Source: Phycisphaerales bacterium
Lineage (GTDB): Bacteria > Planctomycetota > Phycisphaerae > Phycisphaerales > SM1A02
Length of the DNA: 5,253 bases
Direction of reading: 5' to 3'
NCBI GenBank assembly: GCA_003520025.1
Contig: DOVP01000085.1
Coordinates: 1 to 5,253, forward strand
Shown: positions 1 through 4,402 of the stretch, piece after piece
Layout of the letters: each line of letters begins with the position of its first letter
Numbering within the stretch: position 1 is the first letter of the stretch
The notes under the pieces: generated by a model
The model's database searches: none
What the model saw: only the letters and a program-made list of their open reading frames with translations
Told to the model about the DNA's origin: nothing
Translations under genes and position numbers: made by a program

Positions 1-336
1 ACTGAGGAGTTCGGCCTGCTTGGGGCCACCTTGGTTGTCGGCCTCTTCATCGCCCTGCTCTGGGCAGGCTGGCGCATTGTCACATCACAGGTTCGCCCCG
101 AGCGGCAATTGTTGGCACTTGGCATCGTCGCAATGATCTCTCTCCAGACGCTCATGAATCTGCTGGTTGTCACCGGGCTGGCCCCGACCAAGGGCATCGC
201 GTTGCCACTGGTGTCCTCGGGGGGAACCGGCTGGGTGATGACCGCCTTCATGCTCGGCGTGCTCGCCCGGCTCGATCCCACCGCTCCGGCAGCGGCGGCG
301 CTCCCGAACGAGCCCATTCCCGAAGTCGTTCCGTGA
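1..336 (+). CDS. ftsW: FtsW, SEDS-family lipid II polymerase (C-terminal part, 5' end outside window)
   Basis: Only the last 111 residues are present, in an open frame from base 1 to TGA at 334-336. FtsW is the division-specific SEDS glycosyltransferase that polymerises lipid II at the septum with a partner class B PBP. Seen: the fragment opens with EEFGLLG (residues 2-8), matching the conserved E-E-x-G-x-x-G segment of the family. Hydrophobic stretches at about 9-27, 38-60 and 66-88 fit the last membrane spans. NLLVVTGLAPTKGIALPLVS (53-72) matches the FtsW/SpoVE signature, and the PTKG part separates it from RodA. The usual SYGG reads SSGG here (72-75). The tail is short, alanine/proline-rich and probably cytoplasmic. 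The stop overlaps the murG start (GTGA, 333-336), so the two are probably co-translated, as in many dcw clusters. The assignment is firm; most of the protein is unseen. Confidence 0.93.
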   Translation, partial: TEEFGLLGATLVVGLFIALLWAGWRIVTSQVRPERQLLALGIVAMISLQTLMNLLVVTGLAPTKGIALPLVSSGGTGWVMTAFMLGVLARLDPTAPAAAALPNEPIPEVVP

Positions 337-1442
337 GCGGCCGAACCATTCTCTTCGCTGGCGGTGGCTCCGGTGGGCACATCAGCCCGGCGCTGGCGAT
401 CGCCGAAGCCATCGAAACCATCGACGATGACGCGACACTGTTGTTCGCCTGCTCAGATCGCGACATCGATCGCGACATGCTGAACGAATCCGGCCACGCC
501 GCCATCCCCCTTCCAGCGCGGCCCCCATCGCTTCGGCCGAATCACCTGATGCGATTTCTTCGCGGATTCCGAGCAAGCCGACGGGTCGTCCGTTCGCTCA
601 TCGAACAGCACCACATAGATGTCACGATTCTGCTCGGAGGCTACGTCGCGGCCCCGGCTGCGGCAGCCTCACGCAGCACCGGTGTCCCAAGCATGATGGT
701 CAATCTCGATCGCGTACCGGGGCGGGCGAACAGGTGGATGCGGCCATCGGCCAGCCTCGTCGTCTCGGCGGTACAGACCGTGCGCCCCTTCGCCGAATCT
801 GTCACCGGCATGCCGATTCGCCGCGCTGCCATGCCCCCGGCGGACGCGACCGAGTGCCGGCGGATGCTCGGACTTGATTCCGATCGGCCAACGTTGATCA
901 TCACCGGTGCTTCCCAAGGTGCCGGAACCATCAACACGCTCATGCCTCCGCTTGCCGCGGCCCATCGGGACCTCCTCGCCCCGTGGCAGATCCTCCACCT
1001 CACCGGCCCGGCCGCCGCAGAGCGGGCGGGCGAGCAGTGGAAACGTGTCGGCATCGAGGCCACCGTGCTGGGCTTCCGGCACGACATGGGCGTCGTCTGG
1101 GGCAGCGGCGATCTGGTCATCAGCCGGGCAGGCGCCTGTTCGGTGGCTGAAATCGAATATGCCGGACTTCCAGCCATCTACCTGCCCTACCCGCACCACC
1201 GCGACCAACATCAGCTGCGCAATGCCGAGCCCGCCGCTGCCGCTGGCGCCGCGATCATCGTTGAAGACGATACCGATCCGGTCACCACGGCCGACCGTCT
1301 GATTGAACGCGCCCGCGGCCTGCTCGGCCGATCTGAGCAACTCAAGGCCATGCAGCAGGCCGCAGCAGCTCGGAGCGGCAAGAACGCGGCAGACGATTTG
1401 GCCCGACGAGGGCTGAGTCTTATCGGCAGTGGCGGCCCCTGA
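333..1442 (+). CDS. murG: MurG, UDP-GlcNAc:lipid I N-acetylglucosaminyltransferase
   Basis: A 369-residue GT28-family enzyme of normal MurG length. It transfers GlcNAc from UDP-GlcNAc to lipid I on the inner membrane face, giving lipid II. Seen: N-terminal glycine loop GGGSGGHISPA (10-20, His16 being the conserved histidine); GGYVAAP (102-108); second-domain loop GASQGAGTIN (192-201); SRAGACSVAE (264-273, with the conserved Arg and Glu); and the nucleotide-sugar segment HHRDQHQLRNA (288-298). The GTG start at 333 overlaps the ftsW stop, has no clear Shine-Dalgarno, and puts the glycine loop at the expected distance from the N terminus, so translational coupling is likely. Oddity: the usual HEQN before the PGxxN element reads VNLD at 123-126, although PGRAN (129-133) is kept. 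Glycine-rich loop position 13 is Ser instead of Thr. The ftsW neighbour supports MurG over another GT28 enzyme. Confidence 0.94.
   Translation: MSGRTILFAGGGSGGHISPALAIAEAIETIDDDATLLFACSDRDIDRDMLNESGHAAIPLPARPPSLRPNHLMRFLRGFRASRRVVRSLIEQHHIDVTILLGGYVAAPAAAASRSTGVPSMMVNLDRVPGRANRWMRPSASLVVSAVQTVRPFAESVTGMPIRRAAMPPADATECRRMLGLDSDRPTLIITGASQGAGTINTLMPPLAAAHRDLLAPWQILHLTGPAAAERAGEQWKRVGIEATVLGFRHDMGVVWGSGDLVISRAGACSVAEIEYAGLPAIYLPYPHHRDQHQLRNAEPAAAAGAAIIVEDDTDPVTTADRLIERARGLLGRSEQLKAMQQAAAARSGKNAADDLARRGLSLIGSGGP
456..479 (+). repeat. 12-bp tandem duplication inside murG
   Basis: GATCGCGACATC at 456-467 is followed directly by GATCGCGACATG at 468-479, one mismatch in twelve. In frame it encodes DRDIDRDM (MurG residues 42-49), in the N-terminal domain after the second strand. 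It keeps the reading frame and lies in a region that varies in the family, so it is probably harmless. It may simply be chance given how common GATCG is in this GC-rich sequence. Confidence 0.55.
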
Positions 1443-1544
1443 GGCCACAAGAGTCGCCCTCACAGACACTTGCAGGCAAAACTGCTCGCGGCAGCCAATC
1501 CTCGATATACACTGGCTACGAGGCTCATTGGAGGCCCATCGTTC
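1443..1544 (+). other. Intergenic gap between murG and the following two-gene unit
   Basis: This 102-nt gap is the longest non-coding stretch between co-directional genes in the window, so a separate promoter for the downstream pair is plausible. The only AT-rich spot is around 1504-1511, containing TATACA (1506-1511), a partial match to a -10 box. No convincing -35 element lies 16-18 nt before it (TTGCAG at 1470-1475 is 30 nt away). The gap ends in a good ribosome binding site (separate entry). A short GTGGC/GCCAC inverted repeat (1429-1433 and 1444-1448) spans the murG stop but has no T-tract. I cannot say whether the downstream pair is transcribed from murG or on its own. Confidence 0.4.
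1530..1534 (+). promoter_or_regulatory. Shine-Dalgarno GGAGG fixing the ATG start at 1545
   Basis: GGAGG lies 10 nt before ATG 1545. The same frame is open upstream to a TTG at 1470, but this motif makes ATG the better start and lies inside the would-be extension. Confidence 0.7.
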
Positions 1545-2099
1545 ATGTCCCCGCCCAAGAAGAAAGGCACGTCCAAAGCCAGCCCCAAGAAGGCGAAGCC
1601 ATCGCCGCGCCTAGTCCGAGGCGATGAAACACCCGAGCCGCCACAGATGCTTCACCCCTGCGTCGTGCTCGCCCCTGCCTCCAAGCCGCTCGATGATGCC
1701 CTGCACCGCGCCTTGCGAACCGCTCAGTTCGCCCCCCGGGTCGAACACGACCCCCGAATGGCGATGGCCGAGGTCTGTCTGCTTCGCCGAGAGGCCAGGC
1801 AGCGGCGAGGTGCCTCAGCAGACGCGGAACAACCGGCCCCGCTCATACTGGTCGCGGCGCCCAATGCCGAAGAACGACTGCTTCTCGAAGCGTTGCATAC
1901 CCATGTGCCCGATGTGCCGGTCTATCAATTCGACGGCGCCTCCCTGCAGCAACTGCATACGCCGGATGCTGCGGATGCAACCGAGCCACCGGTCATTGTG
2001 CAGCCGCCGCACCAACCGGAAGTGACCGATGACGAATTGTCCACGCTGCTCTCGCCGAAGCGAAGCAATGGCTCACCCCGAAACGGATCGGATCCATGA
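1545..2099 (+). CDS. Unrecognised 184-residue protein with a receiver-like core and disordered ends
   Basis: I do not recognise this family. The start is the ATG behind GGAGG. Residues 1-35 are rich in Lys, Pro and Ser and look disordered and basic. The core has the alternating pattern of a Rossmann or receiver fold: strand CVVLAPA (39-45), helix about 46-60, a region around 61-90 with many Arg, strand PLILVAAP (99-106), helix about 107-121, strand VPVYQFDG (124-131). At the end of the third strand, where a true receiver has its phospho-accepting Asp, this protein has Ala104-Ala105. Residues 137-184 are Pro-rich and low-complexity apart from an acidic amphipathic motif, EVTDDELSTLLSP (159-171), that could be a docking helix. 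No signal peptide or membrane span is seen. Its stop overlaps the start of the diguanylate cyclase gene by 4 nt, so the two products probably work together; that partnership is inferred. Confidence 0.8.
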   Translation: MSPPKKKGTSKASPKKAKPSPRLVRGDETPEPPQMLHPCVVLAPASKPLDDALHRALRTAQFAPRVEHDPRMAMAEVCLLRREARQRRGASADAEQPAPLILVAAPNAEERLLLEALHTHVPDVPVYQFDGASLQQLHTPDAADATEPPVIVQPPHQPEVTDDELSTLLSPKRSNGSPRNGSDP

Positions 2100-3331
2100 G
2101 CAGTACCACGCCACGAGCGAGAAGGCGGCGAGTACTCGCCATCGGACCGGTACCGAGATTTGATACGCACCCCTCGATCACCGCCGAACCGGTGGAATCC
2201 ATCTATGACGCAATTGGTTTGATTACCACCTGTCCGGCGAGACAGCCCATCGAGGCGGTCGTGGTGTCGCCGACCTCGCCAAGGGCGCTGCACGATGTCA
2301 TTCGTTCCGCCGAAGCGATTCGACGCGTCGACCCGACGGTGCAGATCATGCTGTGCGCCGATGATGCGCCGACCTCGGCAATCTCGGGGCATGTCGATCA
2401 CTGCCTTCCCCGGCAAGTCGATGCCACTGCGGTTGCAAACGCGCTCGACGGAGATGGCTCCCCTCATCCATCCCTGCCACCCATGCCAGCCACCGGATCC
2501 GTCGAGCCGCCCGCCCGCGATCACATCATCGGTGATACCGATCTACTTGAAGCCATGCTCGAAGAGACCGACCGCGTCATCCCCTTGGCTGTGCAGGCGA
2601 TCGAGCAACGCACCAATATCTCGCCAATTACCTTCCAGCCCGGAGGCGCAGGCGGCCCCAACGCTACGCCGGTTCGCCGCGGATTGACGACATGGGGACA
2701 CCTTGAGGGCGGCGACACCTCAGTTCTTGAGCCTTGGGCGGGATGGCTCGCCCGCTGGATTGCGCTGGATGAAATGATCACGGGGCTTCGGCACGACGCA
2801 AGACGGGACTATCTGACCAACGCTTGGAACCGCCGCAGTTTCGAGCAATTCACGATGGCAGCCATCGGTGATGCAAGACGTCTGCGACGGGAACTGACCG
2901 TTTTCGTCTTCGACATCGATGGTTTCAAACAATTCAACGATCGGTTCGGACACGAGGCAGGCGACACGATCTTGACATCGATGGTGCAACTGCTCAGTTC
3001 GGTCATCCGCAAGGGCGACCGGGTCGGCCGACTCGGCGGCGACGAGTTCGCGGTGCTGTTTTCGGACTTCACCGCGCCGCGAACGCCGGGTTCACGCCAT
3101 CCCGAAACGATCGGTGTGCTCGCTCACCGCTTCCAACAGCAAATCAAGGACATGCGCTTCCCCGAACTCGGGCTCGCCGCCCCCGGAAGGCTCAGCATTT
3201 CAGGAGGTCTCGCGACCTTCCCGTGGGACGGTGACGAACCTACCTCCCTGCTGCGAATCGCGGATCAGCGAGCGCTCGCCTCCAAACGCCGTGGCAAGAA
3301 CTGCCTGACATTTGGGCCGGAGGAGGAGTAG
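2096..3331 (+). CDS. Diguanylate cyclase: degenerate receiver-like N-terminus plus GGDEF domain
   Basis: A 411-residue soluble protein predicted to make cyclic di-GMP from two GTP. Residues 11-118 look like a receiver fold: strands VLAIGPV (13-19), EAVVVSP (53-59), VQIMLCADD (82-90) and VDHCLPRQVD (100-109). Ser58 stands where the phosphorylated Asp would be and Arg106 where the Lys would be, so phosphorylation is unlikely. Residues 120-145 are a Pro-rich linker. Residues 146-236 are mostly helical, with no domain I can name. The GGDEF domain (238-405) opens with DYLTNAWNRRSF, then FDIDGFKQFND (metal-binding Asp273), GGDEF (314-318, intact) and ADQRALASKRRGKN (389-402). The I-site RxxD is present as RKGD (305-308), five residues before GGDEF, which predicts feedback inhibition by c-di-GMP. 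No EAL or HD-GYP domain follows. The ATG at 2096 sits in an ATGA overlap with a weak Shine-Dalgarno, consistent with coupled translation. What it senses is unknown. Confidence 0.92.
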   Translation: MSSTTPRARRRRVLAIGPVPRFDTHPSITAEPVESIYDAIGLITTCPARQPIEAVVVSPTSPRALHDVIRSAEAIRRVDPTVQIMLCADDAPTSAISGHVDHCLPRQVDATAVANALDGDGSPHPSLPPMPATGSVEPPARDHIIGDTDLLEAMLEETDRVIPLAVQAIEQRTNISPITFQPGGAGGPNATPVRRGLTTWGHLEGGDTSVLEPWAGWLARWIALDEMITGLRHDARRDYLTNAWNRRSFEQFTMAAIGDARRLRRELTVFVFDIDGFKQFNDRFGHEAGDTILTSMVQLLSSVIRKGDRVGRLGGDEFAVLFSDFTAPRTPGSRHPETIGVLAHRFQQQIKDMRFPELGLAAPGRLSISGGLATFPWDGDEPTSLLRIADQRALASKRRGKNCLTFGPEEE

Positions 3332-3337
3332 GCCACG

Positions 3338-3363
3338 GCGAAGTCGGAAGACGACCGACTCGC
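3338..3363. terminator. Hairpin between convergent genes, possible bidirectional terminator
   Basis: The 46-nt gap between the two convergent stop codons (TAG at 3329-3331 and, on the minus strand, TAG at 3380-3378) holds AGTCGG (3342-3347) paired with CCGACT (3355-3360) around a 7-nt loop. GCG (3338-3340) pairs with CGC (3361-3363) across one bulged A, giving a 9-bp stem. Neither strand shows a T-tract, so it is not a classical intrinsic terminator. Its position is the main support. Confidence 0.4.
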
Positions 3364-3377
3364 ATCTCGGCGGTGCT

Positions 3378-4244
3378 CTATGGACTGTTCTTGCAGCGGA
3401 GTCGGCTGCGAATCCATGTGGCGGTTTCAGCCACCGCGTCGTGGTCGATTCCGGTAGTGAATCCAAGGTCGTGGCACATCGCCAGCATCGCGCTGGTGGC
3501 GACGTTGCCGGGCGCGCCGGGAGCGAAAGGGCATCCTCCGAGTCCGCCGCACGCGGTGTCGAATCGCCGCACGCCCAATTCCACCGCTCGCTTTGCGCAG
3601 GCGATGGCGGACTGGTGTGTGTCGTGTAGATGCAGCACGAGTTGATCGACCGGCACAAGTGGTGTCGCTGCTTCAAGCAGACGCTCGATGTCATCGGGTG
3701 TTGCAACGCCAATGGTGTCACCGAGATCAATTTCCATCGGCCCGAGTTCAAGAAGGCGCTCGATGACGGTGGCGACATGCCTCGGCGTGATGCCGCCTTC
3801 CCACGGGCATGCCACAGCACAACTGACATAGACCCGGACGGGCAACCCAGCAGTGGCGGCTTCGGCAACAACGGGTCGAAACCGCTCGATGCTGCCCTCG
3901 ATCGAGGTATTGGTGTTCCGCGCGGCGAACGTCTCGCTGGCCGCGGTGAACAGGGCCACCTTGTCCGCTCCCGCCTCGATCGCCCGTTCAAGTCCACGGA
4001 TATTGGGAACAAGCGCCGAATACACGGTGCCAGGCCGCTTGGTAAGCGCCGCGAATACCTGCTCGGCATCTGCCAACTGGGGCACACGGTCGGGCCGCAC
4101 AAAGGCCGACACCTCGACTTCAGGGCACCCGGCGGCGGCGAGCTGCTCCACCAACATCACCTTGTCGGCCAGCGGCACGATGGCCTGCTCGTTCTGCAAG
4201 CCATCGCGTGGCCCCACTTCGGTGATCCAAATTCGCTCGGTCAC
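3378..4244 (-). CDS. mvaB: Hydroxymethylglutaryl-CoA lyase (HMG-CoA lyase)
   Basis: A 288-residue TIM-barrel lyase of the DRE-TIM family. HMG-CoA lyases split HMG-CoA to acetyl-CoA and acetoacetate, the last step of leucine breakdown. Seen: TEVGPRDGLQNE (8-19, with the Arg13-Asp14 pair), EVEVSAFV (42-49), VSCAVACPWEGGITP (140-154), GDTIGVATP (175-183), HLHDT (205-209, metal-ligand His205 and His207) and GLGGCPFAPGAPGNVAT (234-250, with catalytic loop Cys238 and ligand Asn247). Two departures: the motif normally ending ATED reads ATSA (249-252), and HDTYGQA reads HDTHQSA (207-213). The main catalytic and metal residues are kept, so activity is likely, but a related acyl-CoA lyase specificity cannot be excluded. 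The GTG start overlaps the upstream small gene's stop (GTGA on the minus strand) and has AAGGAG 8 nt ahead. No other leucine-degradation gene is visible. Confidence 0.92.
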   Translation of the reverse strand: MTERIWITEVGPRDGLQNEQAIVPLADKVMLVEQLAAAGCPEVEVSAFVRPDRVPQLADAEQVFAALTKRPGTVYSALVPNIRGLERAIEAGADKVALFTAASETFAARNTNTSIEGSIERFRPVVAEAATAGLPVRVYVSCAVACPWEGGITPRHVATVIERLLELGPMEIDLGDTIGVATPDDIERLLEAATPLVPVDQLVLHLHDTHQSAIACAKRAVELGVRRFDTACGGLGGCPFAPGAPGNVATSAMLAMCHDLGFTTGIDHDAVAETATWIRSRLRCKNSP

Positions 4245-4402
4245 CTGTCTCGCTCCTTGCGTGTCTCACGCCGCTGCTGCCCTATGAAGAAGGCCAGCAA
4301 AAAGGCCGCCACAGCAAGCGTCAACAATACGCCAACACCGAGCAACATCGACTCTCCCATCGTCAAACTCAGAGATTCACTCACGTCCGGAGGTGGCTTC
4401 AT
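4241..4402 (-). CDS. Small single-span membrane protein, 53 residues, coupled to both neighbours
   Basis: A short gene that length cut-offs would miss. Reading the minus strand from ATG 4402-4400 gives 53 residues. The N-terminal 18 or so are polar (MKPPPDVSESLSLTMGES), residues 19-40 form one strongly hydrophobic segment (for example LLGVGVLLTLAVAAFLLAFF), and the tail from 41 is basic (GQQRRETRKERDR). By the positive-inside rule the C terminus should face the cytoplasm. Support for it being real: AGGAGG 7 nt before the ATG, an ATGA overlap with the stop of the upstream YgfZ-like gene, a GTGA overlap with the lyase start, and no other gene filling this space. I recognise no family. The size and shape resemble small cytochrome-oxidase-assembly or CcoQ/CcmD-like proteins, but I see no diagnostic motif, so its function stays unknown. 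Confidence 0.82.
   Translation of the reverse strand: MKPPPDVSESLSLTMGESMLLGVGVLLTLAVAAFLLAFFIGQQRRETRKERDR
4253..4258 (-). promoter_or_regulatory. Shine-Dalgarno AAGGAG for the HMG-CoA lyase gene
   Basis: On the minus strand AAGGAG lies 8 nt before the GTG start at 4244-4242. It sits inside the last codons of the upstream small gene (Arg-Lys-Glu-Arg), which ties the two genes' translation together and supports the GTG start. Confidence 0.75.

Noticed and set aside
1429..1448. GTGGC/GCCAC inverted repeat across the murG stop as a terminator
   Set aside because: Only five base pairs with a 10-nt loop and no T-tract; likely chance in GC-rich sequence.
669..1469. Minus-strand open frame (266 codons) opposite murG
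   Set aside because: Antisense to the core of murG, whose motifs are unambiguous; low-complexity product without family features.
1506..1511. TATACA as a -10 promoter box
   Set aside because: Four of six matches to consensus and no acceptable -35 element at 16-18 nt; not enough to call a promoter.
1470..1544. TTG-initiated 25-residue N-terminal extension of the 184-residue protein
   Set aside because: The ATG at 1545 has GGAGG at good spacing and is a more usual start; no Shine-Dalgarno precedes the TTG.
1925..2524. Minus-strand open frame (199 codons) opposite the 184-residue protein and the cyclase N-terminus
   Set aside because: The plus strand has a coupled pair with a clear GGDEF protein; the antisense product shows only Gly/Arg-rich low complexity.
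3200..4102. Minus-strand open frame (300 codons) in another frame across the lyase and the cyclase 3' end
   Set aside because: It crosses the convergent junction, overlaps two well-supported genes, and its product is rich in Ser, Arg and Pro, as expected for an out-of-frame reading.
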